Counted from the stretch's first letter, positions 11,038 to 21,939 are shown. The stretch is DNA of 64,000 bases from Acanthosepion pharaonis (GCA_903632075.3 CAHIKZ030000058.1:6415001-6479000); one strand, 5' to 3'. The notes: a model not told the origin generated them from the letters alone. A program made the numbers and translations.

Positions 11038-11608
11038 AAAGATACATACATAGTATGGCATCTGTTGGTCTCGAGAGACCATAGATCTGTGTCCAAAGAG
11101 TTATGTCCTTTCCAGGGTACAGGCCTGGGCAGGGTTTCATGAGAGATTGGCAACTGCCCATGCAACATGTTTCCCCTCCCTACTTCACCGATGTTGTTCA
11201 AGCGAAAGGCAGGGGCCAATACAGCTTAGCACTGGCATCATCACAGAAGCTGACAGAACAAAACTGAACATGATATTGGACTGTGTTAGGGAATCTGGCT
11301 TCGGATTTTAATTCAGAATTGTCCTTCTCCTAATCTGGTTGCCAACAATGGCTACAGAACCCAGACAGCCCTACTGTTTGCTCATAGTCGGAGGTTTTGA
11401 ATTCAGAGTTTTTCCTTCTCCTAGACTTGTTGACACTCAAAGCTATAAAACCCAGTCTGTCCTGCTATTTACCCATAACTAGAAGGAGAAGAGATAGATT
11501 CATACTTTTCTCAAGGATATTAGCACATAAGTGAATCTAATGAACTCAAACTTAGCTTTCTGATTCCTCAATCTGAGGTTCAATCCATTATTCCACCATG
11601 CCTCCATA
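11038..11608 (-). mobile_element. SINE B, tRNA-derived, with GC-rich 3' domain
   Basis: On the minus strand from 11608: GGCATGGTGGAATAATGGAT (A box), TTGAGTTCATTAGATTC (B box position), then the core shared with SINE A (ATCCTTGAGAAAAG, TCTCTTCTCCTTCTAG, TATGGGTAAATAGCAGG). Next is a ~90-base block, ending GTCTAGGAGAAGGAAAAA, that is present twice in tandem. It ends in a GC-rich domain (11220-11040) with CATGGGCAGTTGCCAATC, GCCCAGGCCTGTACCCTGG and a hairpin GGTCTCTCGAGACC. This 3' domain looks conserved far more strongly than the rest. Truncated relatives lie at 15775-15996 and 42740-42940. Length about 570 bases, long for a SINE. Confidence 0.7.
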
Positions 11609-11619
11609 CATACATGCAT

Positions 11620-11631
<12 letters not shown>

Positions 11632-11659
<28 letters not shown>
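11632..11659. repeat. (CA)n-(TA)n at SINE/fold-back junction
   Basis: CACACACA followed by about 14 TA units lies exactly between the 5' end of SINE B and the fold-back 11658-11849. Confidence 0.95.
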
Positions 11660-11660
<1 letters not shown>

Positions 11661-11849
11661 GATGAAATAGAGACTTTAGAAATCCATGGTAATATTTTAT
11701 TTTTGTAAGATCAATTAATTCATCTCATCTTATCAGACCAAGCAGTTTATTGCTGTGAAACTGTTTGGTTTGATGAAATGAGATCAATTAACTGATCTTT
11801 CAAAATAAAATATTACCATGGATTTCTAAAGTCTCTGTTTTCATCATTA
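11658..11849. mobile_element. fold-back (MITE-like) element
   Basis: Arms 11658-11742 and 11765-11849 are inverted copies (ACTTTAGAAATCCATGGTAA on the left, its complement on the right), at about 85-90% identity by eye. The short spacer contains TTATTGCTGTGAAACTG. The outer edge abuts a (TA)n tract. No coding capacity. I read it as a non-autonomous inverted-repeat transposon. Confidence 0.75.
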
Positions 11850-11929
11850 TCATTTGCTCTGTTCTTACCTTGTGCTCTACGTGAATTTATATCCTCTTTG
11901 GAATTATCCATATGAATTATCAAATAATA

Positions 11930-11934
11930 TTATA

Positions 11935-11966
<32 letters not shown>
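11930..11966. repeat. (TA)n then poly(T)
   Basis: About 11 TA units run directly into 16 T. Confidence 0.95.
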
Positions 11967-12144
11967 CTAAATTTAAAAATCCCAGTGTTTCTTATTCATA
12001 CACATGTATAGTGGCATAAACAAACTTAACCTGATTAACCTCTAAGGGACAAAATGTGTCACATGAAAACTTTTTCTACTTTGTCATACATCTTTCCTCC
12101 AAAATTGTTCTTGATATATAAAACTTTATATATCATTATTCCAT

Positions 12145-12162
12145 ACACACACACACACACAC

Positions 12163-12208
<46 letters not shown>
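12145..12208. repeat. (CA)n-(TA)n compound microsatellite
   Basis: Nine CA units, a TG, then about 21 TA units. Confidence 0.95.
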
Positions 12209-12210
<2 letters not shown>

Positions 12211-12309
12211 CTAAAGAAAGAGATGGATTTTTCATTCATTAATCTGATAGATTTCATTATTTTAATGTTATCATCCTGTTGGAGAGAACATATTTTCTCT
12301 AATAAGATT

Positions 12310-12415
12310 TATAAAATATTGATGCCATTTGATAAAAAGAAATAAACATACTGTTTAATAAATAAACAAAGTGTCTACTCATTTATGAGTATCCACTAAA
12401 AAAATAAAGTTTTAA
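12310..12415 (+). mobile_element. SINE C 3' fragment
   Basis: AATAAACATACTGTTTAATA then GTGTCTACTCATTTATGAG and TATCCACTAAAAAAATAA match the 3' end of the tRNA-headed SINE at 25272-25490 and the palindrome at 34036-34246. The head is missing. A (TA)n tract begins at once downstream. Confidence 0.6.

Positions 12416-12418
<3 letters not shown>

Positions 12419-12462
<44 letters not shown>
12419..12462. repeat. (TA)n microsatellite
   Basis: About 22 TA units directly after the SINE C 3' end. Confidence 0.95.
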
Positions 12463-12464
<2 letters not shown>

Positions 12465-12504
12465 TATGTATGTATAATATGTATATAAGTAATTTTTATA
12501 TATT

Positions 12505-12666
12505 ATATATATGCGGTACTTATTGGATATTGGAAAGTGCTCAATATCATTCATAGAGCTAACATACTTAGATGCATTGATGGAGTTTGTGACCCTGGGT
12601 TTCACGCCCTAAAGATTGTCAGATCTGATGATCGCAAGGGCGTGAAACCCAAGGTCAAACTCACAT

Positions 12667-12667
<1 letters not shown>
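12505..12667. mobile_element. hairpin module H
   Basis: Arms 12579-12610 and 12637-12667 pair over about 30 bases (GTTTGTGACCCTGGGTTTCA against its complement) around a 26-base loop that itself contains AGATCTGAT. Upstream, 12511-12570 (GGTACTTATTGGATATTGG, GAGCTAACATACTTAG) is also part of the unit: the complement of 38276-38450 has the same order. (TA)n tracts lie at both ends. It is a mobile or amplified fold-back, not a gene. Confidence 0.75.

Positions 12668-12669
<2 letters not shown>

Positions 12670-12734
<65 letters not shown>
12670..12734. repeat. (TA)n microsatellite
   Basis: About 32 TA units abut the right arm of hairpin module H. Confidence 0.95.
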
Positions 12735-12739
<5 letters not shown>

Positions 12740-12827
12740 GTTAAATAAAAAGAATTGTATTTATTTTCTTATTTTGTTCTTGATATATTTAAAGAATGCT
12801 CATGAAGAAGTTTCCCTTAGGATATGA

Positions 12828-15320
12828 CACATAACCTGACATAAACTTTGTGTCAAATTCTGATTAATTAGCTTTCAAATGTGATCCACAGCAACCAACT
12901 TTATACACACCAAATTAGCTAAATATGAATTTAGCTTTTATGCTTAAATTTATTTCTCATAGTTAATTGAAAATCTATAATTCAGAGGGGAGACATTATT
13001 ATTGCTAGAGCTGTTTGGAATACTGAACATATTTTTGTGCTATTTGTTTCATAAAACTTTTTATTCTGAACATTGTATAACTATCTTTAAGAGTCCAAAC
13101 AGTTATTTATTTAGAAAAAAAAGAAATGAAATAGAGAACAATTCAGCATATAAAAATATGGAACTGTCTGTATTACAACATTGATATGAATGTGTTGGTC
13201 GAGGCAATATATTTGTTTCTTTCGTTTGTTATCATTTTTTGGTTAGCAATGCTCAGAAAAAAATGGGATGGCCTCTTTTCAAATAGATTCTATACCTGAA
13301 GAAGTCGATAGAGTATACTAGCTGATAAATAGTCATACAACAAAATGAATAAATTAAGATTCAAATAATTCTGGCAGTGAAAACATTAAAAAATTATCTT
13401 ATCTGATTTCATACAAAGAATTAGTTAAAAATATATCTCAGGTGTAATATATGAAGCTAAATAGTAGAAGTTAGGTGAAGTGATATTGTTTTAGTGTTTA
13501 AAATAACTGAGCTTTTTTGAAGCACCTTGTATATTAAAAAGTAATGTATAGTCTTCAAAAACAATGAGATTGTAGTTGGTTAACCTTATATCAAAGTGAG
13601 CAGTATTAAGATTATTTTTCTAAATTAACTGTTAGAAAGAGAATTTATTAAAATAAAACTATTAACATATTTGATAGTCTATAAAAAACATTTTTTTTCT
13701 TTCCCCAAAACAGCTTATAAATATATTCTGGGGCATATATGTGAAATTGAGGCATCAGGTAGGCTAATATTTACCCATATACTGTAGACTACTAGTATTT
13801 GTACCTAGCCTAATTCAATTAATATTGCAATATCAAATATAGGATTTTGCCATCAAATATGGTTGTTAATCATTTTTATAAACTTTATGATTAGTTAATT
13901 AATTGTGTTATTTCAAACTAGTGAATCCATGCTGTTAAAAATGATGGCAATTATTAGGAAGTTTTTAAGATGCAGTGAAACAAAAGGCTTGGAATAATGT
14001 ATCGAGATTCAATAAAGTGAAAATAAAGAATTTATAACAAAAATAGAAGCCAATGAACAATTTAATTAATCTGTTCCCTTTATATTTTTAGGCATTTAAC
14101 GGTATCTATCATTCACGGGTATTACATAAATTACATTTTGCTCAATATCCTTTCATGTTAAAATTTTTATGTGTTTAATATAACAATAAAGTGGAAATAT
14201 CTCTTGGAAGAAAAAGATTAGGAACAGGATGACAAAGACAGCTACAACAATGCTTATTTCAAGACCAAGTTGAAGCAAGATAATCACTTAATAGACAAAT
14301 GCATCTGAGTGCCTCACATGAAAAGCTTGAATAAATATGACTACAATGTTTGCATAAACTGATTAATTAAATGGTTCATTTTGCTCTGGAACTAGTTTTG
14401 TCAAAATGCAGATAAATATTTTATTTGTATAGATTATTAAAATGACTAAAGCAAGTAATCACTCATAAATTTACTAACTTAAGTTGATTTATCTCCCTTC
14501 CCACTACAGATCAGACAGATTAATAATTATTATATCGTTTGATAATTTATTTTTAAAGTTGATTTTTTCTGTATATTTTGACAGTAATACAAAATTATAT
14601 CTTAAACAGAACATGATCCAATGTGAATACATCTCATCTTGTATCAGATTTGTCAAAATTTCTGTTATTCAAGAGCCTACTGTAGAAGCAATGGAACAGA
14701 AGAACATCAATAGGAAGGAGATAATTATAGGAAGTAATATGCTGAAAGAGTGGATAACAAAATGATTGAATCCTGCTTCAGTTTCAATGGAAAGATTAAA
14801 GAAATTCAAATCTTACAAGTAGTCGTAATATGGCTCAGAGGGTTTTCCTTCCATCTCAGCACAATGAAGATAATGAACTATAGAAAGCACATATTACTCA
14901 TCGGTGCAGCCTTTATACCTACTAACTTGAAAGGTTGTTTATCTAGCTCTTTAGGAATAGAAATGTGACAGTATCTATGGAGTCTGGGAAATAAGTTAGA
15001 TTATTGATGGTTTTATCTACAACTTGACATCCAGCTGAGATGAAATCTGTTAGCATCCATTATAGCTTAGTGGCACAGAATTCCCTTCAATTAAGACAAG
15101 ACATGAGAGATAGGTTGCCTATTTTACTAAGAATTGTCATGAATTAGCTTATATTTCACTGTATATTTCTTTCATGCTGAAGCTTTGATTGAATAATTAA
15201 ACAACTTTCAAATAATGATAATGTTACTAATAATAAGAAAGAACATTTGTTAAATAGTCCAGGTTTAGACATTTTATCAGGTCATAGGTTGAAGTGGGAA
15301 CATAATGTTCAATACTTAAT
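12828..15320. other. anonymous AT-rich DNA outside repeat V
   Basis: Apart from repeat V (13440-13870), I see no gene, SINE or terminal repeat. Open frames at 13002, 14484 and 14750 are short, low in G+C and without a recognisable motif. Confidence 0.5.
13440..13870 (+). repeat. dispersed repeat V
   Basis: Blocks in order: GAAGTGATATTGTTTTAGTG, GAAGCACCTTGTATA, ATATCAAAGTGAGCAG, TCTTTCCCCAAAACAGC, TATATTCTGGGGCA, CAGGTAGGCTAATATTTACC, AGTATTTGTACCTAGC and AATATCAAATATAGGA. The same order recurs at 20095-20545, and its 3' half at 21940-22140. I see neither inverted ends nor a reading frame and cannot name it. Confidence 0.65.
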
Positions 15321-15760
15321 CTTTGCTTAAAAATAGTATTATTATTATTTGAACTTTCAGACCTGGTGATCATTGCCAGGCAATAAGTGACTGTAAATCT
15401 CCTTAAATCTCTAGTACCCTTCCCTGTAATTTTAGTTGTATTTAGGCAGCAATGGTTTTAGGAACAGTTCCCAGTATTCCATTGATTATAAGCACAACTT
15501 TCACATTCATGTTCTATAATATTTTACAGCTTTCAGGCAATGTGATGGTTGTGCTTATAATCCATGGAGTACTGGGAACTGGCAATATGAAGGTTATGCT
15601 TATAAACAATGGAGTACTGGGAACTGTTCATAAAATCATTGCTGCATAAATACAACTAAAATTACAGGGAAGAGTACTAGAGATTTACTGTCACTTATTG
15701 CCTGACAATGATCACTGGGTCTGAAGGTACAAGTAATAATAATACTATTTCTAAGCAAAG
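15321..15760. mobile_element. 440-bp fold-back element
   Basis: Left arm from 15321 (CTTTGCTTAAAAATAGTATT) and right arm to 15760 (AATACTATTTCTAAGCAAAG) are inverted copies for about 190 bases each. The arms include GATCATTGCCAGGCAATAAG and TAATTTTAGTTGTATTTAGG with their complements. The centre (15545-15625) holds a direct duplication of GGTTGTGCTTATAATCCATG and GGAGTACTGGGAACT. There is no frame of transposase type. A SINE B fragment follows within 20 bases. MITE-like; superfamily unknown. Confidence 0.75.
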
Positions 15761-15774
15761 CCTAAATATTTCCA

Positions 15775-15996
15775 TAGCTTTGAATTCGGAGTTGTCCTTA
15801 CAGACTGCCTGTGACTCAAGGCTAGAGAGCTATGTCTACTCTGCTATTTAACCCACAGTTTGGTGGGAGGGAGGAAAATGGATTCATGCTTTTCTTAAGA
15901 GCAATAGTAGGAATTAAGAGCAGCAGAATAGTCCAGAACTTGAATCTAGCTTATGAATTCTACTTTTTATACTGATAACCATTATATTGAATTTGA
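15775..15996 (-). mobile_element. SINE B, 3'-truncated copy
   Basis: On the minus strand this has a decayed tRNA-like head (15996-15930) and the core with GGTTAAATAGCAGAG and CTTAAGAAAAGCATGAATC. It then ends near GGACAACTCCGAATTC, without the GC-rich 3' domain present at 11040-11220. Confidence 0.6.
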
Positions 15997-16041
15997 AATT
16001 GCTGTATTTTAGTAAACTTAACAAACAAGAGGCATACTAAA

Positions 16042-16431
16042 TTATAAAACCAACCTACTTAATAATCTGACCAAGTTACCAAACAGAAGATATTTTTGAA
16101 GGAGGTCTTTTTGGTTGAGTTGAGAATTTATCAGCACTCCATCATATAGCAATACTAATTTCTGGAAAATTAAGTTTTTAGAGTATTTTAAAAGCACAGT
16201 ATTATAGACAAAGCACTGTGAAAAAACATTATTATGGAAAAATAGATCCCTGATATAATTTTTGATTACATTCTTTTCTGTTTTCTCTTTATCTAGTTTA
16301 AAGAGATTACCTAATAAATTGATCTGCTCATGATTGTCATTAGGGTTGATAAAAATGGTTAGGCCATTTTCTATTTTATATAGCCTCATCAACATAACTA
16401 AACGAGTTAACCTTTTTATCGAAAGAGACAC
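16042..16431 (-). other. 129-codon open frame, unrecognised
   Basis: This is the longest uninterrupted minus-strand frame that is not a simple repeat. It opens at an internal Met and is very rich in Leu, Asn, Lys and Ile, as expected from A+T-rich DNA. A second frame (16613-16416) overlaps its start in another phase, which would fit one decayed coding segment with a frameshift. I see no domain signature, signal peptide or membrane pattern that I trust, and no splice context was established. Chance is the likeliest explanation. Confidence 0.2.
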
Positions 16432-18184
16432 AGCATCTGATCTTCTCTGAAAAGTCTCATTAGCAAGAAAAGTACACTTTGTGAATAAGTATGGATAGAA
16501 GCCAAGTCATTTTCCTGGACTAACAACTGAACACTACAACAAGAACCTATTTTGTTAAAGGGGTTTGCTAGAGACTTCAGGAGAAAATATAAAAAGGATG
16601 TGAAGATAATCAAAAGCTTCCTCAGGCATATCTGTGAAAGGAGCTATTTTGCTGATAGGAGAATCTTGTAAGTGCAGAAGATAGAATCTACATTGGAACT
16701 GGCAGTAATGGAAGCAGATACATTTGTTTGTTTTTATCAGTTACTGGGAAAGAGCATAGCAGGAAATGGTTTCTCTACTGACAAAACAAGACATACAAAG
16801 CAAGCGAGAAAATGCTATCAAGCCTTTTATTTTGCTTTTTTTGTAGCTTATTGCTTTAAGAATAAAAGCAAGTATTAAGATTGAAGGCCTTACTCATTAA
16901 CTAATATGAATCATTGGGACTGGTTATAATAGTTCAGTGGCTGAAAATTCAAAAGAGGTTGTAAAGCTTACTGTTCAATTTCCTGTATTGTGTAACTGCA
17001 GACTATTAACCAGGACACTAATGAAAATGAATTATTTGTCTTAAAAATAAAGTAAGGCTTGGCTGCTGATAACTGTTTAGTATTTTATACAAACTACAAG
17101 TACAAAACAGTCAAAATGATTTATATAAAATCAGATAAAAACAGATTTTCTGGAAACAAAATTCAATAGTAAAATATATAAATCTACATCAGAATTCTAG
17201 AACAATAAATAGACTGTACAGAATGTATTGTATCATCTTGAGATAAAATAATCTGATTTCTGACCATTTTGTATGACATTTCTATTGTTTGAGGTGCCAG
17301 AAACCTTACTTAATTTGATGATTTTCTTATCAAAAGCCAACAATCATTGGCTTTCAAAAAGTTATTACAATCATGAAATTATTAAAATCATGCACTTCTC
17401 TGAGCTTTGTGTTGGGATCAAAGTGTAGTATCTGCTTTCAGCCAGATAAAAAAAACAAACTATATTTTATCTCTCAATTGTGTTTTTGTTTTCGAACAGA
17501 GCACAACTCCGTTGTGTCTTTGTCTTTGGGCAAAGTGCAACTGAAAATATTATTGAAAGGTGTCTGGTCTGAGGGAATACATGCCTGAAGCAGTACTTCC
17601 CTTATTGCACTAAAGATGGGACATTGGTGGTAATACTGATGTCAGCGCAACTGACAGTTGTGGAGGCTGGGTTATTTTTGGACACAACCTGAGTAAACAT
17701 GCTCAGGCACCCTACTTTAAACTGACCTTGTGTCACATCCTGCCAGCATGGAGTGGCAAGTAAATACTAAGTGCAGTACCTGCTTTTAACCTTCAGACAA
17801 GATGTAGTGTTGTCTTTGGGAAGGACGTGGAAAAAATTAGGTGAGCTTGGTCCTGGGGATTCTAACCATGGAGCAGCACATCCTCATTTTCGCAAAAGAG
17901 TTTTTGAAAATTATGCATGATGAAGATGGCAATTCTTGTTCTTGCACACACTTGTGTGTGTATGTCCCATGTTAATCTTACCATGTGTCACATTTTGAGC
18001 TTGTTGGGAGGTAAATAAATACTGAGACCTTGAGAAATACAAATATTTTAGTAAAATTTTTGTTAGAGTGATATTTTGCTTAAACATGCCTTGACATTTG
18101 ATTTATACAAAAATATGAAGTGTGACAGTTTAATTCCTGAAATGGCTCTGGGATATAAAAGTTTGTTTACTTAGTCACTATTAG
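16432..18184. other. unassigned stretch, partly GC-richer
   Basis: 16620-17350 is plain AT-rich DNA. 17380-17900 is richer in G+C, with phrases such as GACATTGGTGGTAATACTG and CATGCTCAGGCACCCTAC and a repeated AAGTGTAGTATCTGCTTT / AAGTGCAGTACCTGCTTTTA pair at 17419 and 17770. This hints at a decayed retroposon or a direct repeat about 350 bases apart, but I cannot name it. Confidence 0.35.
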
Positions 18185-18780
18185 ATATTGTCACCTTCAA
18201 ACTACTTTGTGAAATGACAGTGCCATCACTGGAAACATTCTTGGAAGTTGTTTCTGGAATACCTTTCAATAATGTAGACACATGTCACTGGATGTCAGGA
18301 ATGTCGGCAAATCATTGATCTTTCAGTGTATTTTTTAATTTTGGAAAGAGTCAAAAATCACATGGAGCTAAATCTATTGAATAATGTGGATAGCCTATTT
18401 TTATTACTGCTCATCAGTCAAAATGACAGACATGGTCTTTGAGGATTTTTTTAAAGTTTCAAACACTCAGTTAGAATTTGTCATGCTGTTTCTCTATTCA
18501 TTTTCATTTTTTTCTGCTATCACTTGCACAATCTTTGATCTGGGTGCCTCAAATTATCCACATTTTCATCTGTCCTTTATGTTTGTATCTGCCCATTCTT
18601 TGCGTCATCATCTTCTCTCTTTTCTTTGAACCACCTGTGTTACTCAAAAACACTCAATTTCTTCACAGCATGCTCAGCATAAGCCATTTTTATAGGGCTA
18701 ATGTTTCACTAGCACCTTTTGCCAAATGTCAAACAAAATGTGATGTTAATCTGCAGCTTCTTTTCAGTCATCTTTTGCCA
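18185..18780 (-). pseudogene. mariner transposase fossil, catalytic core deleted
   Basis: On the minus strand from 18780: KLQINITFCLTFGKRC, then MAYAEHAVKKLSVFE and HRWFKEKREDDDA. These match the first helix-turn-helix of mariner transposases (the VFEWHKRFKEGREDVEDD block). MNRETAxQILTECLKL near 18500 is the second helix-turn-helix. Then, after a short gap, IDLAPCDFLTLSKIKK (18380-18330) is the YSPDLAPCDF block, and NNFQECFQ near 18240 is followed by FEGD at the C-terminus. The two catalytic Asp segments between are missing, and stops and frameshifts abound. About 590 of roughly 1,050 expected bases remain. It cannot encode an active enzyme. Confidence 0.8.
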
Positions 18781-18962
18781 ACAGTATAACATGAACATGT
18801 GCAACAACATTTAATGCTTGGTAACAAATAACTCATCTGGTTTGTGTCTCAAGAAAGTGGAAGTTCATTCATCTTTTGCTGACAGTTTAACATGAAGATG
18901 TATAACATCCTTTCTTGACAACAAATAATTCATCTGATTTGTGTTTCAAGAAAGTGAAAGTT
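18771..18962. repeat. tandem duplication, ~95 bp x2
   Basis: 18771-18868 and 18869-18962 both run from CATCTTTTGC(C/T)(A/G)ACAGT through CAAATAA(C/T)TCATCTG to TCAAGAAAGTG(G/A)AAGTT. The duplication sits at the upstream edge of the mariner fossil, so it may be a doubled transposon end. Confidence 0.75.
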
Positions 18963-19199
18963 GGAATATGACCAGATGTGCTTGGGTACAGACTCATTAC
19001 TCCATTGACATTCTGGGAACTAAATTATCATACACCATGCACATTTATATCAGAAAAAAAATATGAAAGACTTAAGATATGTTTTAATTTCACCTTAAAA
19101 ATTTCTGATATAAAATGAACAGATCTTTCAATTTCTATATACATGCAAATTTTAACAAAGTTTGTAGTTTACTTTTATTATCATGTATACATTTATATC

Positions 19200-19414
19200 T
19201 GTTGTGGATCAAGAAGAGGTCCAAAAGAAAACTTGAACTCAGCAATTCAGTGAAAACATATTATTAACAAAAAGAACAAATCCAGAAGTGTTACACGTCC
19301 GTCTGACGACTAAGTACAGTCGTCAATCTCGTCACCTGTCTACAGTCCTCTTGCGATGCATAATATAGTCATAAGACGAGTCTACTTTGTCCATGAAGGT
19401 AGGTCCCCATAACA
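19200..19414 (-). mobile_element. probable solo LTR
   Basis: On the minus strand the 215-base unit begins TGTTATGGGGACC and ends CACAACA, i.e. TGTT...AACA, the usual TG...CA ends of a long terminal repeat. Flanks are ATATC (19195-19199) and ATATT (19415-19419), a 4-of-5 match for a target duplication. The interior is distinctly richer in G+C and CpG than its surroundings, and holds a small hairpin GACGAC-N8-GTCGTC. No retroviral-type genes lie next to it, so it is best read as an LTR left by recombination. A second copy in the genome would confirm. Confidence 0.55.
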
Positions 19415-20094
19415 ATATTTCTAGATCAGGAAAGAGAAATGTCTATCATTGCTGGGATTTAGCAAAGAGTCTGTCCATCATTTAATTGATATTATGTAGG
19501 CATGCTGAGTTATATTCGTATAAAGATTCTTAAATGTGCCTATGAGATGTAACCAAAAGGTTTGAATGGTGGAAACTAGGTGCAGAGTAAAAGCGGAAAT
19601 AAATACCAAGGCTCTCAATCATCAAATGACATAAAAAAAAAATGGTTTCTGAGTTGGATGATCCATGCATCCTCCTGGTTAATAAACTAATGCTTTGAAA
19701 ATTAATATTTAATATTTTTCAAACAATGTGTTGTATTCCTGCCAACAATGAAAAACATACTTTGTGATCCCTTTGAAGAATATATAAGCAAAGTCAGCAA
19801 ACCAGAAAAACCAGAAATGATTAGCAACAGACAGCAACAGTGCACGATGGTGTCTTCAAATAGATTCTCTTATTCATTCACCCATCTTCCTCACCAAGCT
19901 ACATGACATTTACATGATCCTTCTCGCTTTCTCATTTGCTTCTTTTTCTCACACATACACATGAAGAAATCACATTTCTTTTCATCTTATCAAACAACAA
20001 AGAACTTTAACACTAAGAAAATTTCAGTTGTAAAAACATGAAAATAAAAATATTTTATATTTAAAAACCTTTCTTGCCTTTTTCTTTGTTGTAG

Positions 20095-20545
20095 GTTGAT
20101 TAAAATCTGCAATGTAGGTATTAGGGAAGTGATACTTTTTCATGTTTAAATTTCTTGAATTTTTGTAAAGCACCTTGTACACAAATATGTATATGTAAAA
20201 TATGGCCCCCACCAAAGACAATTAAAATGTGTAATTGTTTAACCCTTACATCAAAATGACCAATATTAAGAGCTTTCCTAAATAAATTCTTAAATAAAGA
20301 ATTATTTAAAATACAAAAAAAAAAAAAAAAAGAATCACTGTAATTGAAAAATCTATAAGATTGATTTTTTCCTCCCCCAAATGGCTAAAAATGTATATTC
20401 TGGATCTTTCCAATATGTCAAGTTAAGATATCTAGTTGGCTAATGTTTATCCAAATGCTATTAGCTACAAGTACCTAGCTCAAAGCCATAATACTATAGT
20501 ATTAAATGTAAACAGAACCATCTTATAGGCTACAAAATATGATAA
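20095..20545 (+). repeat. dispersed repeat V, second copy
   Basis: Same block order as 13440-13870: GGGAAGTGATACTTTTTC, TAAAGCACCTTGTACAC, ACATCAAAATGACCAATATT, CCTCCCCCAAATGGC, TGTATATTCTGGA, AGTTGGCTAATGTTTATCC and ACAAGTACCTAGCTC. A poly(A) run (20316-20331) interrupts the middle. Confidence 0.65.
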
Positions 20546-21714
20546 TATAGAAAAATACTTTATTATTTTTAAATTTGAATCAATCAGGGATTTTCCTTTT
20601 CCCAATGAAAACACTTTTAAAAGAATAGTAGAATGGTTAATAATTTTTTTCTAAGTTTAGAATTTTAATTTAATTCTTGCTTTTTTCAATTTTCATTTAA
20701 TTGATTTTTGTATTCTCTATCTCATCTTCAGGCTTTACACCAACTCTTCCAGTGGAAATGGGAGAATTAAGCAATATGCCTTCATTATGACATTGAACAC
20801 TCCTCACACACTTCTAATCCCTATACACTCATCCTATCAACATATTTTTTCCCAAATTTTGATTAATGCCCCTTGCAGTGATTTGTGGTCAATGTTATTT
20901 TGCTTGGCTCCAAGCAGAACATCCTACACCAATATTTTATCAATTCAATTCTCTTGACTTGGAGAGAAAATATCCCTTTCTCTTTTTCTCATCTTCACAA
21001 AATGCTGTTAACATAATCCTATAACTAAGTTCAATGAAGTGTTTGAATTAATAATGTAAAGTAGGTTTTGATGTTGACGTGTTTCCAATGTGATTTTCAC
21101 TCACGGTCAAAATGCAAATTCAATTTAATTAGCAAGTTGACAGCTATCATAGATAATTGGAAAATACGCATTTAAAAAAAATACAAAGTGTTAATTACTT
21201 CCTACATTTTTTTTATAATATAATCAACTTTTTAATTAAAAAATCTAAGCTAAGTGGAAATCAGGTTTTGATAAGCAAGTCTTTGTTTGTATTTTTATTA
21301 TTCATGGCCCATACAAATGGTTAATATTACCTGCAGATTTTTGCTTAACTATCTGAAAGAAGGTCTGTTTTTGGCACATATTTCCAATTCCAAAAATTAT
21401 TTTGTGCCTTTAAAGTTTTCAATTACTGCAAAGCAATAAGATGAAAATCCAATGTTTCTCCTTCATTTAATTCTGAGGTGGTAATACTGACAGAAAATTT
21501 CAAGATATTGCTTTTTGATTTATCTTGATGATTGAAATTACCAACAAATGAGATAATAATGGGGAGACATCTGTGAATATTGATTTGAAAACAGATTTGT
21601 ATTAAAAGATTGTTTAAAGGCAATATAAAAAAATCATTATTTGTTTTTTTTACACAAATACAAACAGATTCGGCATCAACTCTTCCAGTATTACAGCAGA
21701 AATGGTAGAACAAA

Positions 21715-21917
21715 ATGCATAACATTGGAAATGGTAGAATGAAACAACACTGGAAATAGTAGAACGAGACAAGTAACACTGGGAATGGTAGAATGAGACA
21801 AGTAACACTGGGAATGGTAGAATGAGACAAGTAACACTGGGAATGGTAGAATGAGACAAGTAACACTGGGAATGGTAGAATGAGACAAGTAACACTGAAA
21901 ACGGTAGAATGAAACAT
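21715..21917. repeat. 29-bp minisatellite, about 7 copies
   Basis: The unit is GTAGAATGAGACAAGTAACA followed by CTGGGAATG. The central four copies are nearly identical; outer copies diverge and one is 25 bases. Because 29 is not a multiple of three and the unit lacks minus-strand stops, all three minus frames stay open here and give overlapping Phe/Tyr/His/Ser-rich pseudo-proteins. None is likely to be real. Confidence 0.9.
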
Positions 21918-21939
21918 GTTTTTTTTGCTTGTAAGTAAA

